Shown piece after piece: positions 15,864 through 25,720 of a stretch of 64,000 nucleotides of DNA; position 1 is the stretch's first letter; each line of letters opens with the position of its first letter. This DNA is from an uncultured Alistipes sp. (GTDB lineage: Bacteria > Bacteroidota > Bacteroidia > Bacteroidales > Rikenellaceae): the NCBI GenBank assembly GCA_947629705.1, contig CANREN010000010.1, forward strand, positions 1-64,000. Direction: 5' to 3'. Below the pieces are notes generated by a model. It saw only the letters and a program-made list of their open reading frames with translations, ran no database searches and was not told the origin of the DNA. The translations under genes and the position numbers were made by a program.

Positions 15864-18164
15864 ATGCAGGAAAATTTAGTCATCGTCGAGTCCCCGGCCA
15901 AAGCGAAGACCATCGAGAAATTTCTCGGAAAGGACTACATTGTCAAATCGAGTTACGGACATATCCGCGACCTCTCGAAAAAGGATCTCGGAATCGACAT
16001 CCGGGAGGGGTTCCGCCCCGTCTACGAAATTCCGGCGGACAAGAAGAAAGTCGTCGACGAACTGGCCCGGCTGGCCAGGAAGAAGACCGTATGGCTGGCC
16101 TCCGATGAAGACCGCGAGGGAGAGGCCATCGCATGGCACCTCACCGAAGTGTTGGGGCTCCCGGTCGACACGACGAAACGAATCGTTTTCCACGAGATCA
16201 CCAAACGGGCCATTCTCGAAGCGATCGAGTCGCCCCGCACGGTGAACATGAATTTGGTGAACGCCCAGCAGGCCCGCCGCGTCCTCGACCGGTTGGTCGG
16301 ATTCGAATTGTCGCCCGTGTTGTGGAAAAAGGTGCGGCCTTCGCTGTCGGCCGGACGGGTGCAGTCGGTGGCCGTGCGGCTGCTCGTCGAACGCGAACGC
16401 GAAATCATCGCTTTCCGGTCGGTGCCGTTCTATCGGGTCGTAGCGCAGTTCCATGCAGCCGATGACCCCGAAAAGACGATCTTCAAAGCCGAATTGTCCA
16501 CCCGTTTCGAACGGCGCGAGGAGGCCGAAGGGTTCCTCCGACAGTGCATCGGCGCCGAATTTACCGTGGCGAAGGTCGAAGAAAAGCCCGCCCAGCGCTA
16601 TCCGGCTCCGCCCTTCACCACCTCGACCTTGCAGCAGGAGGCCGGCCGCAAATTGGGCATGTCGGTCTCGCAGACGATGGCCGTAGCGCAGCGGCTCTAC
16701 GAACAGGGTCTGATCACCTACATGCGTACCGACTCGGTGAACCTCTCGCAACAGGCCCTGGCCCAGTGCAAAGCCGAAGTAATCAAACTCTACGGCGAAA
16801 AATACTCGCGCTGGTTCAACTACAAGACCAAGACCAAAGGCGCCCAGGAGGCCCACGAGGCCATCCGTCCGTCGTATATCGAACGGCAGGGCATCGAAGG
16901 TACGGCCCAGGAGCAGCGGCTCTACGACCTGATCTGGAAACGCACGGTCGCATCGCAGATGGTCTGCGCCGAAATCGACCGCACGACGATCGACATCGAC
17001 GTCAGCGGAGCCGAGCAGCAATTCGTCGCTACGGGCGAGGTGATCCGGTTCGACGGGTTCCTGCGGCTCTACTCCGAATCGACGGACGACGAATCGACGT
17101 CGGAAAGCGGCGAGAGCGTACTGCCCGAAATGGCGCCGGGCGATCGGGTCGAATCGGCCCAGATCACCGCGACGGAGCGATTCACCCAGGCGCCGGCCCG
17201 CTACAACGAGGCCTCGTTGGTGAAACGGCTCGAAGAGTTGGGCATCGGCCGTCCGTCGACCTATGCGCCGACCATCACCACGATCATCAATCGCGGATAT
17301 GTCGTTAAGCAGAACCGCGAAGGCCAGAAACGCGACTACATGCAACTGACCCTCGCCAAAGGCAAAATCGCCGCCAGAAGCTGCACCGAGAAATTCGGAT
17401 CGGAGAAAAACCGGCTGTCGCCCACCGATATAGGCATGGTGGTCAACGACTATCTGGAGGCGCAGTTCGGGCCCATCATCGACTACAACTTCACGGCCAA
17501 CGTCGAGAAAGAGTTCGACCGCGTGGCCGAAGGCGCCATCACCTGGAACAAGATGATCGGCGATTTTTACGGACCGTTCCATGAGATGGTCGACACGGCG
17601 ATCGATCGGCAGACCGACCGCCGCGAGCAGGCCGCCCGCATTCTGGGCACTGATCCGAAGACGGGCCACACGGTCAAGGCACGCATCGGCCGCTACGGCC
17701 CGATGGTCGAAATCGAAGGCGATGAAGGCGAAAAGAGCCGTTTCGCCTCGTTGGAAAAGGGGCAGCTCATCGAATCCATCACGTTAGAGGAGGCGTTGGA
17801 GCTCTTCACGCTGCCGCGCACGTTGGGCGAACTCGACGGCGAGGAGTTGATCGTGGGCGTCGGGCGTTACGGAGCCTATGTACGTTTGGGAAAACAGTTC
17901 GCTTCGCTCCAGAAAGGCGACGATCCCCATACCATCGGATACGATCGGGCCGTGGAGTTGATCCGGAACCGGCAGCGTGGGGCGACCGCTGCCCATCAGC
18001 CGCTCCGGACGTTCGACGGCGATCCGGAGATGGTGGTGAAAAACGGCCGCTACGGCGCCTACATTGCCTACAAGGGCAAGAACTATCGTTTGCCGCGCGG
18101 CTCGAAACCGGAAGCGTTGACGTTGGAAGATTGCCGGAAAATCGTCGCTTCGTCGAAAAAATAG
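15864..18164 (+). CDS. topA: DNA topoisomerase I (type IA)
   Basis: 766-aa enzyme that relaxes negative supercoils through a 5'-phosphotyrosine. A Toprim domain is at the N-terminus (VIVESPAKAKTIEKFLG with the Glu; SDEDREGEAIAWHL with the acidic triad). The catalytic Tyr lies in YMRTDSVNLS near residue 290, and PSTYAPTITTIINRGYV follows. Instead of Cys4 zinc fingers, the C-terminus has three repeats built around GRYGPMVEI / GRYGAYVRL / GRYGAYIAYKGKNY. The ATG at 15864 begins MQENLVIVE; the longer frame is rejected because it adds residues foreign to the family. Confidence 0.96.
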   Translation: MQENLVIVESPAKAKTIEKFLGKDYIVKSSYGHIRDLSKKDLGIDIREGFRPVYEIPADKKKVVDELARLARKKTVWLASDEDREGEAIAWHLTEVLGLPVDTTKRIVFHEITKRAILEAIESPRTVNMNLVNAQQARRVLDRLVGFELSPVLWKKVRPSLSAGRVQSVAVRLLVEREREIIAFRSVPFYRVVAQFHAADDPEKTIFKAELSTRFERREEAEGFLRQCIGAEFTVAKVEEKPAQRYPAPPFTTSTLQQEAGRKLGMSVSQTMAVAQRLYEQGLITYMRTDSVNLSQQALAQCKAEVIKLYGEKYSRWFNYKTKTKGAQEAHEAIRPSYIERQGIEGTAQEQRLYDLIWKRTVASQMVCAEIDRTTIDIDVSGAEQQFVATGEVIRFDGFLRLYSESTDDESTSESGESVLPEMAPGDRVESAQITATERFTQAPARYNEASLVKRLEELGIGRPSTYAPTITTIINRGYVVKQNREGQKRDYMQLTLAKGKIAARSCTEKFGSEKNRLSPTDIGMVVNDYLEAQFGPIIDYNFTANVEKEFDRVAEGAITWNKMIGDFYGPFHEMVDTAIDRQTDRREQAARILGTDPKTGHTVKARIGRYGPMVEIEGDEGEKSRFASLEKGQLIESITLEEALELFTLPRTLGELDGEELIVGVGRYGAYVRLGKQFASLQKGDDPHTIGYDRAVELIRNRQRGATAAHQPLRTFDGDPEMVVKNGRYGAYIAYKGKNYRLPRGSKPEALTLEDCRKIVASSKK

Positions 18165-18204
18165 AATCCCCCCAAATCATCAAAGAAACCAAAAGGAATA
18201 AAAA

Positions 18205-19416
18205 ATGAAACGGAACCTGTTGAGCCTGCTTTTGTGCGGCGCCGTGTGCGCTGCGCTGGCACAATCGCCTGAAACGGAACAGAAAACGCCCGAAGGGTAT
18301 GTTTTCACCGATGTCGCAACCGTCCGCACGACGCCCGTCAAAGACCAACACCGCAGCGGCACCTGCTGGTGCTTCTCGACGATGACGTTCCTCGAAGATG
18401 AAATCATCAAGGCCGGCGGCCCCGAACTGCATCTGTCGGAGATGTGGATCGTCCGCCATTCGTTCATGGACAAGGCCGAGAAATACGTTCGTCTGCACGG
18501 CAGCCTCAACTTCGCCGAGGGCGGTGCCGCCCACGACGTAACGGAGGGTATCCGCAAACACGGCATCGTCCCGTTCGACGTCTACCCCGGGCTGAACTAC
18601 GGCAGCGAAAAGCCCGATTTCCATGAAATTTCGTGCGTACTGAAAGCCTACCTCGATGCCGTCATCGCCGCTGCCGAAAGCTCGAAACGCCCGCTCTCGA
18701 CTGCATGGAAGCGCGGATTCGAGGCCATTCTCGACGAGTATTTCGGCCCCGTGCCCGAGCGATTCGACTACAACGGCAAAACGTACACGCCTGCGGAATT
18801 CACCGCTTCGCTGCCCATCGACCTCGACGACTACGTGGCGCTGACCTCGTTCACGCACCAGCCGTTCTACCGGCCGTTCATCATCGAGGTGCCCGACAAC
18901 TGGATGTGGGGCTCGGTTTGGAATCTCCCATTGGATGAAATGATGGCGGTCATCGACCATGCATTGGCCAACGGCTACACGATCGCCTGGGGCACCGACG
19001 TGAGCGAAAAGGGCTTCAGCCGCACGAAAGCCATCGGTATCGTTCCGGAGGCCGACCTCGACGGCATGGATGCCACCGAGGCCGAACGCTGGGGCAAGCT
19101 GACGCCGGCGGAACAGGAGTCCGCCCTTTATAAATTCGACAAACCGGGCAAAGAACGCACCATCACGCAGGAGATGCGTCAGGAAGCCTACGACAACTAC
19201 GAAACGACGGACGATCACGGCATGGTCATTGTGGGCACGGCGGTTGATCAGGCCGGCAACTCCTATTTCAAGGTGCAGAACTCTTGGGATGCACGGCCGC
19301 CATACGACGGTTACTGGTACTTCTCGCGTCCGTTCGTGGAGTACAAGACGATCGACATTCTGGTCAATCGCAACGCGATACCGAAAGCGATCCTCAAAAA
19401 ATTGGGGTGGAACTGA
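18205..19416 (+). CDS. Secreted C1-family cysteine peptidase (aminopeptidase C/bleomycin hydrolase-like)
   Basis: 403-aa protein with a Sec signal peptide (MKRNLLSLLLCGAVCAALA, cut near residue 19). Papain-fold catalytic residues are visible: Cys in SGTCWCFST (about residue 55), His in DDHGMVIVG (about 337) and Asn in VQNSWD (about 358). Bacteroidota C1B peptidases of this type process peptides in the periplasm or outside. It follows topA by 40 bp and precedes an outer-membrane barrel gene by 39 bp. Confidence 0.9.
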   Translation: MKRNLLSLLLCGAVCAALAQSPETEQKTPEGYVFTDVATVRTTPVKDQHRSGTCWCFSTMTFLEDEIIKAGGPELHLSEMWIVRHSFMDKAEKYVRLHGSLNFAEGGAAHDVTEGIRKHGIVPFDVYPGLNYGSEKPDFHEISCVLKAYLDAVIAAAESSKRPLSTAWKRGFEAILDEYFGPVPERFDYNGKTYTPAEFTASLPIDLDDYVALTSFTHQPFYRPFIIEVPDNWMWGSVWNLPLDEMMAVIDHALANGYTIAWGTDVSEKGFSRTKAIGIVPEADLDGMDATEAERWGKLTPAEQESALYKFDKPGKERTITQEMRQEAYDNYETTDDHGMVIVGTAVDQAGNSYFKVQNSWDARPPYDGYWYFSRPFVEYKTIDILVNRNAIPKAILKKLGWN

Positions 19417-19455
19417 TCGGACCGTTGTAGCCGGTGGATTTAGGTTCGAACGGAA

Positions 19456-20850
19456 ATGAAAAGATTTTTTCCGGTTATCCTCCTGCTCTGGCTGTCGGGT
19501 TGCGCAACGACAGCCAGAGCGCAAATTCAGGACGATGACAGACAGCGGATCGTCCCGATGGGGGACATCACGCAGCTCGGACAAGGGAGGGGGAAAAACC
19601 TCGAACCGACCGACACGCTCGCCGCGATGACCGAAAAGCACGGTTTCATCCGTCGGATCTTCGACTATTTCGACCGTTCGAATATCGATCGCACGTTCGA
19701 AAAGAAAATCGACTGGAGCATCGCTCCGGGGCCCAACTATTCGTCGGACGTCGGATTCGGCATCGGATTCCTCATCGCCGGTCTCTACCGGCTCGACCGT
19801 GCGGATTCGATCACCGAACCGTCGAATATCTCGATCTACGGCAACGTTACGACCCAAAAATTCGCACTGCTGCGCTTCAGCGGCGAAAACATTTTCAAAC
19901 ACAACAAACGCCGGCTGAACTATTCGGGGGCTTTCGTCTACTTCCCGGGCGCCTTTTACGGCATCGGCTACGAAGCCGGCAAGGCGGGATACGTCCAAAG
20001 CCTCACCACGACGATGGGCATCGTCCGCGTATCGTGGTGTGCGGCCGTCGCCAACCGGTTCTACCTCGGCGTGAGCGGCGGCATCGACTATTCGGGCGCC
20101 AGCTACTCCGATTCGGACATGGTCGAATACATGAACGACATCCAATCGGGCAAGGAACCGATACCGACCGGCGGGATGGGCGAACTCTATGCCCTTTGGC
20201 AGGAGGGCCGCTACGATCCGTCGCTGCAAGACCCTTTCTCGAATTATATCGGCGAAACGGGCGACAACCCCAATGCGTTCAATACGAATTTCGGCGTGTT
20301 CCTGCAATACGATTCGCGCGACGTAACCTTCAACGCCACGCGCGGCATCTTCGTGAAGGCCGAAGCCAAATGGTATCCGGAATTTTTAGGCAATACGGGG
20401 CGCAACTTCGGCCGCTTCACGGTAACGTTCGACACCTACCGCCGGTTGTGGAAGGGTTCGGTGCTGGCCTACGACCTCTATGTCGACTGCCTGGCGGGCA
20501 CGCCGTCGTGGCACATGTACGCCAAGATGGGCGGCATGGAGCGGATGCGCGGCTACTACGAAGGCCGCTATCGCGACAAACGGCTCGTCGAGACGCAACT
20601 CGAGCTTCGTCAACGCATCTACCGGCGCCACGGCGCGGTCGGATGGTTCGGGCTCGGGCAGGTTTGGGGCACGAAGCGTTTCCAATGGAGCAATACGCTT
20701 TACAGTTTCGGCGTCGGCTACCGGTTCGAGTTCAAGAAGGGGATGAATATCCGACTGGACTACGGCTGGGGCGTCTACGGCAATTCTTCGCTGCCCTGGG
20801 ATCGCAAACGCTCCTCGGCTTTCCTCTTCACCGCCTCCGAAGCCTTTTAA
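19456..20850 (+). CDS. BamA/TamA (Omp85)-family outer-membrane barrel protein
   Basis: 464-aa protein with a signal peptide that also carries a lipobox-like LSGCATT (residues 14-20). The rest is a 16-strand-type barrel as in surface-antigen D15/Omp85 proteins: DYFDRSNIDRTFEKKIDWSIAPGPNYSSDVGFGIG near the start of the barrel, NFGVFLQYDSRDVTFNATRGIF with the typical DSRD...P/A-xxG motif, and a terminal aromatic Phe. POTRA domains are absent, so it is a patatin-free, POTRA-less Omp85 relative of unknown substrate. Followed 13 bp later by a PAP2 gene. Confidence 0.82.
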   Translation: MKRFFPVILLLWLSGCATTARAQIQDDDRQRIVPMGDITQLGQGRGKNLEPTDTLAAMTEKHGFIRRIFDYFDRSNIDRTFEKKIDWSIAPGPNYSSDVGFGIGFLIAGLYRLDRADSITEPSNISIYGNVTTQKFALLRFSGENIFKHNKRRLNYSGAFVYFPGAFYGIGYEAGKAGYVQSLTTTMGIVRVSWCAAVANRFYLGVSGGIDYSGASYSDSDMVEYMNDIQSGKEPIPTGGMGELYALWQEGRYDPSLQDPFSNYIGETGDNPNAFNTNFGVFLQYDSRDVTFNATRGIFVKAEAKWYPEFLGNTGRNFGRFTVTFDTYRRLWKGSVLAYDLYVDCLAGTPSWHMYAKMGGMERMRGYYEGRYRDKRLVETQLELRQRIYRRHGAVGWFGLGQVWGTKRFQWSNTLYSFGVGYRFEFKKGMNIRLDYGWGVYGNSSLPWDRKRSSAFLFTASEAF

Positions 20851-20863
20851 TAGACCTAAACGT

Positions 20864-21511
20864 ATGTACGATTTCGATCACAGCCTGTTTCTGGCGCTCA
20901 ATTTCGACGGCGGCCCTACGGTCGACCGCATCATGTTCACCATCTCCGGCACCCCCATGTGGATTCCGCTCTATCTGTTGATTCTGTGGATGGTCTGGCG
21001 CCGCGGCGGATGGCGCGATACGCTGTTGTTTTTGGTATTGATGATCGCGGCGATCGGCCTGTCGGATATCGTCTGCGGCATATTCAAGGCCAACGGATTG
21101 TTGGGCCGGTATGGGCTGCTGGGCGACTTTCAGCCGCGTTGGCGTCCGATGTTCACGCCCGAACTCGAAGGGCTCGCCATCACGCCCGATTCGCTCTACG
21201 TCATCCGGAAGAGCGGCATGGCCGGCGATTGGGCGGTGCACGTTCCCGTAGCGGCCGTATCCGGTCATTACGGCACGGTGTCGGCCCATGCGGCGACGGT
21301 CGTCGCGATGGCCGTGCTCTCGTGCGCCGCTATCCGACGCCGATGGTTCACCGCGTTGATGGTCGTGTCGACCCTCTTGATTTGCTATTCGCGCATCTAT
21401 TTGGGCAAGCATTTCCCGATGGATTTGTTTTGGGGTGCGCTCGTCGGCATCGCATGGGGCTATCTTGCTTGGCGGCTTTTCAAGCGATTCCGAACGAACC
21501 GACAGGGATAA
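20864..21511 (+). CDS. PAP2-family membrane phosphatase
   Basis: 215-aa protein with about five TM helices and the phosphatidic-acid phosphatase signature: a P-x-R-P-like motif (FQPRWRPMF), SGHYGTVSAHA (C2, catalytic His) and SRIYLGKHFPMDLFWG (C3, His and Asp). It dephosphorylates a lipid phosphate or pyrophosphate at the membrane, for example undecaprenyl-PP or lipid A; the substrate cannot be told from sequence. Probably co-transcribed with the barrel gene upstream. Confidence 0.88.
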   Translation: MYDFDHSLFLALNFDGGPTVDRIMFTISGTPMWIPLYLLILWMVWRRGGWRDTLLFLVLMIAAIGLSDIVCGIFKANGLLGRYGLLGDFQPRWRPMFTPELEGLAITPDSLYVIRKSGMAGDWAVHVPVAAVSGHYGTVSAHAATVVAMAVLSCAAIRRRWFTALMVVSTLLICYSRIYLGKHFPMDLFWGALVGIAWGYLAWRLFKRFRTNRQG

Positions 21512-21731
21512 TAGAGGCGGCTTTTCATGTATGCGGCCGAACGCCTCTTTGCAACGGAAGATTCGGGTCGCATTTTTATTGATCGGTGCGGATCGGTACG
21601 GATCGGCCCGCTTTCGGGGGTGGGACGGGAAGCTGACTTTACCGCATAGCGAAACACGCTGCCTTATGAAAACTGCTTGTTAAAAGGTGTGGCAGCGAAG
21701 AGAAGCCTTGAAAAGCGCCGAAACGCGCCAC

Positions 21732-21762
21732 CGCATCGGGAAGCCCTTCTAAAAGGGCCCGT
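21732..21762 (+). repeat. 31-bp hairpin repeat, copy R2
   Basis: Same CGCA...GGAA frame as R1, but with stem GCCCTT/AAGGGC. It ends 16 bp before the lysS -7 box. Confidence 0.7.
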
Positions 21763-21778
21763 ATTAATAAAAATTTGC

Positions 21779-21786
21779 TAACTTTG
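21779..21786 (+). promoter_or_regulatory. -7 box of lysS
   Basis: TAACTTTG 36 nt before the lysS ATG, preceded by AT-rich TTAATAAAAATTTG directly after the R2 hairpin. Confidence 0.65.
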
Positions 21787-21822
21787 TGCGATTGAAATCG
21801 ACGAACGAAAAAATCCGAAAAT

Positions 21823-23544
21823 ATGACCACCGAACTCAGTGAACAGGAACAACTGCGACGCCAGTCGCTGCAAACGTTGCGCGAACTGGGCATTGAACCC
21901 TATCCTGCGGCCCGCTACGAGGTAACGGCCACCGCCCGCGAAATAACCGACCGGTTCGACGCCGACCCCGACGCTTTCGCCGATATCCGGATCGCCGGCC
22001 GCATCATGTCGCGCCGCATCATGGGCAGCGCGTCGTTCTTCGAGCTGCAAGACCACACGGGCCGCATCCAAGTTTACATTCGTCGCGACGACGTGTGCCC
22101 CGAAGGCGATCCGACCCTCTACAACACGGTATTCAAGAAACTGCTCGACATCGGCGACTTCGTCGGGATCGGTGGATTCGCCTTCCGCACCAAGACGGGC
22201 GAACTGTCGGTGCACTGCCGCAAGTTTACGGTGCTCGCGAAGTCCATCCGTCCGCTGCCCGTCGTCAAGGAGAAAGACGGTCAGACGTTCGATGCTTTCA
22301 CCGACCCCGAGGTGCGCTATCGCCAGCGCTACCTCGATCTGATCGTCAATCCGCAGGTCAAGGATACCTTCGTGAAACGGGCCAAAATCATGGCCGCGAT
22401 GCGCGAATTTTTCAATTCGAAAGGATATGTCGAAGTGGAAACGCCGATTCTGCAACCCATTCCGGGCGGCGCGTCGGCGCGTCCGTTCATCACGCACCAC
22501 AACTCGCTCGATATCGACCTCTATCTGCGCATCGCCACGGAGCTCTATCTGAAAAAACTCATCGTCGGCGGTTTCGACGGCGTCTACGAGTTCGGCAAGA
22601 ACTTCCGCAACGAGGGCATGGACCGCACGCACAATCCGGAGTTCACGTGCATGGAGATCTACGTCGCCTACAAGGATTACCGCTGGATGATGGAGTTCAC
22701 GGAGCAGATGCTCGAACGGGTCGCCGTGGCGGTCAACGGCACGACGGAGCTCACGATCGGCGACCGGCAGATTTCGTTCAAGGCGCCGTTCCGCCGGTTG
22801 ACCATGACCGATGCCATCCGCGAAAAGACGGGCTACGACATCACCGGTCAAAGCGAAGAACAACTGCGCGAAGCCTGCAAACGGCTCAATGTCGAGACGG
22901 CCGAGACGATGGGCAAGGGCAAGCTGATCGACGCCATTTTCGGCCAATATTGCGAAGAGGAGTTGATCCAGCCGACGTTCGTATGCGACTATCCGATCGA
23001 AATGTCGCCCTTGTGCAAGCGCCACCGCGAGAACCCGCAGCTGACGGAGCGTTTCGAACTCTTCGTCAACGGCAAAGAGCTCTGCAACGCTTACTCGGAG
23101 CTGAACGACCCGATCGACCAGCTGGAACGGTTCCAGGAGCAGCTGCGGCTGTCGGAAAAGGGCGACGACGAGGCAATGTTCATCGACATGGACTTCGTGC
23201 GGGCATTGGAATATGGTATGCCGACCTGCTCGGGCATGGGCATAGGCATCGACCGGCTGACAATGTTCATGACCGACCAGCCGTCGATTCAGGATGTGCT
23301 GTTCTTCCCGCAGATGCGCCCCGAAAAGAGGGTCGTGGCCGATCCGGCGGAACGCTACACGGAGCTCGGCGTACCCGAAGCGTGGGTGCCCGTCATTCAG
23401 AAGATGGGTTATCTGACGGTCGATGCGCTGAAGAAGCTCGCCCCGGGCAAGTTCTTCAACGACCTGTGCGGCTTCAACAAGAAGAACAGGCTCGGTCTGA
23501 AGGCCCCCTCGATCGACGAGGTGAAAACGTGGTGCGGACAATAG
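21823..23544 (+). CDS. lysS: Lysyl-tRNA synthetase, class II
   Basis: 573-aa enzyme that charges tRNA-Lys. An N-terminal OB-fold anticodon-binding domain ([28 protein letters not shown]) precedes the class II core, with motif 2 [15 protein letters not shown] and motif 3 [13 protein letters not shown]. The C-terminus carries an extra ~70 residues ([29 protein letters not shown]...) beyond the E. coli enzyme, an extension common in Bacteroidota. Confidence 0.97.
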   Translation: MTTELSEQEQLRRQSLQTLRELGIEPYPAARYEVTATAREITDRFDADPDAFADIRIAGRIMSRRIMGSASFFELQDHTGRIQVYIRRDDVCPEGDPTLYNTVFKKLLDIGDFVGIGGFAFRTKTGELSVHCRKFTVLAKSIRPLPVVKEKDGQTFDAFTDPEVRYRQRYLDLIVNPQVKDTFVKRAKIMAAMREFFNSKGYVEVETPILQPIPGGASARPFITHHNSLDIDLYLRIATELYLKKLIVGGFDGVYEFGKNFRNEGMDRTHNPEFTCMEIYVAYKDYRWMMEFTEQMLERVAVAVNGTTELTIGDRQISFKAPFRRLTMTDAIREKTGYDITGQSEEQLREACKRLNVETAETMGKGKLIDAIFGQYCEEELIQPTFVCDYPIEMSPLCKRHRENPQLTERFELFVNGKELCNAYSELNDPIDQLERFQEQLRLSEKGDDEAMFIDMDFVRALEYGMPTCSGMGIGIDRLTMFMTDQPSIQDVLFFPQMRPEKRVVADPAERYTELGVPEAWVPVIQKMGYLTVDALKKLAPGKFFNDLCGFNKKNRLGLKAPSIDEVKTWCGQ

Positions 23545-23660
23545 CGAATACGGGCTGCCGCTCATGAACCGGAACGATGCTTCCTGCAAAGCCGGCTAAT
23601 AGTTGCGGCGGCCATCGCAGTTGCATTGATATACAGTTTACTTCATAAAACAAACCGAAA

Positions 23661-24419
23661 ATGAGAAAGAAAATTGTTGCCGGAAACTGGAAAATGAACA
23701 CCCTTCCGGCCGAGGGCGTCGAATTAGCCAAAGGGGTCGTAGCCGGTCGCAGCGAAGTCTGCTCGTGCGTGCATTTCATCGTCTGCCCGCCGTTCACCCA
23801 TCTGTCGGAGGTAGCCGCAGCGCTCAAGGGCTCGGACATCGAGCTGGGCGCCCAGAATTGCGCCGCCGAAGCCAAAGGCGCCTACACGGGCGAAGTAGCT
23901 GCCTCGATGATCGCCGCATTGGGATGCAAATACGTCATCCTGGGCCACTCGGAACGCCGCCAATACTACGGAGAGACCTCCGAAACCCTCAACAGGAAGA
24001 TGACGCAGGCCTATGCGAACGGTTTGACGCCGATCTACTGCGTGGGCGAGAACCTCGCCGAGCGTGAAGCCGGCAAGCATTTCGATGTAGTGAAAGCCCA
24101 GATCGAGGAGGTGGTTTACAACCTGACGGACGAACAGTTCAAAAACCTCGTGATCGCTTACGAACCGGTGTGGGCCATCGGTACGGGCAAGACGGCGACC
24201 GCCGACCAGGCGCAGGAGATTCATGCCTGCATCCGCAAGGTGCTGGCCGACAAATTCGGCGCCGCAGCCGAGGAGTGCCCGATTCTGTACGGCGGTTCGT
24301 GCAAGCCGTCGAATGCAGCCGAGATTTTTGCCAAGCAGGATGTCGACGGCGGATTGATCGGCGGCGCAGCCTTGAAAGCCGGAGATTTTCTCGCCATCGG
24401 CCAGGGATTTTCGAAATAA
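23661..24419 (+). CDS. tpiA: Triosephosphate isomerase
   Basis: 252-aa TIM-barrel enzyme interconverting dihydroxyacetone phosphate and glyceraldehyde 3-phosphate. Active-site Lys in GNWKMN (residue ~13), His in ILGHSERR (~98) and Glu in [11 protein letters not shown] (~170) are all present. Followed by its own terminator. Confidence 0.97.
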   Translation: MRKKIVAGNWKMNTLPAEGVELAKGVVAGRSEVCSCVHFIVCPPFTHLSEVAAALKGSDIELGAQNCAAEAKGAYTGEVAASMIAALGCKYVILGHSERRQYYGETSETLNRKMTQAYANGLTPIYCVGENLAEREAGKHFDVVKAQIEEVVYNLTDEQFKNLVIAYEPVWAIGTGKTATADQAQEIHACIRKVLADKFGAAAEECPILYGGSCKPSNAAEIFAKQDVDGGLIGGAALKAGDFLAIGQGFSK

Positions 24420-24438
24420 GCTCCTTCATTCAATGATA

Positions 24439-24470
24439 GAGGCCGTCCGAACCTTGTTCGGACGGCCTCT
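24439..24470 (+). terminator. Terminator-type hairpin after tpiA
   Basis: GAGGCCGTCCGAAC and GTTCGGACGGCCTC form a 14-bp perfect stem around a short loop. The T-run after it is weak, so it could also be a transcript-stabilising hairpin. Confidence 0.7.
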
Positions 24471-24650
24471 GCCGGTGTGTATGCGGGCCTTTTTCAACAA
24501 TCACCCCATTGAATGAACCACTGGCTATCGCATCGATGCCGTCCAATGGGAATGCCGACCGTCTGCGTGTCAAAAACGATAGTGCCAACAAAGATACGCA
24601 TAAGTCGTGCGCAAATGCAAATAAATTTACGTTTATATCCGGCTTTTTAT

Positions 24651-24658
24651 TATCTTTG
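24651..24658 (+). promoter_or_regulatory. -7 box of gpsA
   Basis: TATCTTTG 21 nt before the gpsA start. The upstream AT-rich block (AAATAAATTTACGTTT) loosely resembles the region upstream of the orphan promoter at 53142. Confidence 0.65.
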
Positions 24659-24679
24659 TAAACACAAGCTATCGAAGAG

Positions 24680-25693
24680 ATGCCCATGGAGTGTAAAATA
24701 GATACGGATTCCCGATGCGCGGTCATCGGCTACGGCAGCTGGGCGACGGCGCTCGTCAAACTGCTCTCCGGAAACGAACCGCAGGTCGGCTGGTATGTCC
24801 GCAATCCCGAAGTGTTGGAGACGCTCCGCACCGAAGGGCGCAATCCGCGCTATTTGAGCGATGTCGAATTCGACCGCTCGCGCATCGCCCCGTCCGACGA
24901 TCTGAATGCCGTCGTCCGCGATGCCGATATTTTGGTGCTGGCAGTTCCGTCAGCCTATCTGAAAACCTTTCTGGATCCGCTGACCGAATCGCTGGCGGAA
25001 AAAATCATCATTTCAGCCATCAAGGGCATCGTGCCGGACGATTACAAGACCGTTGTCGAATACCTGCGCGACCGTTACGACCTTTCGTACCGGCAGCTCG
25101 GTCTGTTCACGGGCCCGTCTCATGCCGAGGAGGTCTCGCGCGGAAAACTCTCCTATCTGACGGTGGTCTGTCCCGAAATGGAGACCGCCCGCGCCATCGG
25201 CCCGAAATTCGCAACGCCCTACATCCGGTTGAGCTACTCGACCGACCTCTACGGCATCGAATACGCGGCGATCTTGAAGAATATCTATGCGCTGGCCGTC
25301 GGCTTGGCCGTCGGCTTGGGCTACGGCGACAATTTTCTGGCCGTGCTGATCGCCAACTGCGCCGACGAAATGGCCCGTTTCCTCGACGAAAGCTATCCCG
25401 CCGAACGCAATACGCGGGCCTCGGCCTATTTAGGCGATCTGCTCGTAACCTGCTACTCGTCGTACAGCCGCAACCGCCGGTTGGGGCTATTGGTCGGACA
25501 CGGCTGCACGGTGAAAAGCGCCTTGAACGAGATGACGATGATCGCCGAAGGCTATTTCGCCGTGGATTGCATCCGGCACATCAATTTCCGGCACAAGGTC
25601 GACATGCCCATCGCCGATATGGTCTACGACGTCTTTTACCGCAATGCGTCGGCGCGGCGCCGGATGCGCGAACTGACAGAAAAATTATTTTAA
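24680..25693 (+). CDS. gpsA: NAD(P)+-dependent glycerol-3-phosphate dehydrogenase
   Basis: 337-aa enzyme that reduces dihydroxyacetone phosphate to sn-glycerol 3-phosphate for phospholipid synthesis. The Rossmann motif VIGYGSWATAL (residues 15-25) replaces the usual GxGxxG with GYGSWA. TGPSHAEEV and the catalytic Lys in EYAAILKNIYALAVGL are present. A second ATG at 24686 is an alternative start. Located between tpiA and pgi, so three central-carbon genes are together. Confidence 0.94.
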   Translation: MPMECKIDTDSRCAVIGYGSWATALVKLLSGNEPQVGWYVRNPEVLETLRTEGRNPRYLSDVEFDRSRIAPSDDLNAVVRDADILVLAVPSAYLKTFLDPLTESLAEKIIISAIKGIVPDDYKTVVEYLRDRYDLSYRQLGLFTGPSHAEEVSRGKLSYLTVVCPEMETARAIGPKFATPYIRLSYSTDLYGIEYAAILKNIYALAVGLAVGLGYGDNFLAVLIANCADEMARFLDESYPAERNTRASAYLGDLLVTCYSSYSRNRRLGLLVGHGCTVKSALNEMTMIAEGYFAVDCIRHINFRHKVDMPIADMVYDVFYRNASARRRMRELTEKLF

Positions 25694-25720
25694 CCGAACG
25701 ATTCTTAATTCACGATAGTC

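Larger units (their letters stand above)
21512..21822. other. Intergenic region upstream of lysS
   Basis: No gene. It contains an imperfect inverted repeat (CGCTGCC about 21657-21663, GGCAGCG 21691-21697), copy R2 of the 31-bp hairpin repeat (21732-21762) and the lysS -7 box TAACTTTG (21779-21786). Confidence 0.6.

Noticed and set aside
15876..17669. 597-codon reading frame antisense to topA
   Set aside because: Long antisense frames are expected opposite GC-rich genes; the product is His/Arg/Asp-rich with no domain, and the opposite strand has a clear topoisomerase.
17806..20307. 833-codon reading frame antisense to topA, the C1 peptidase and the barrel gene
   Set aside because: It crosses three well-supported genes and their gaps; composition is typical of a shadow frame.
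21778..23589. 603-codon reading frame antisense to lysS
   Set aside because: Shadow frame opposite a complete class II synthetase.
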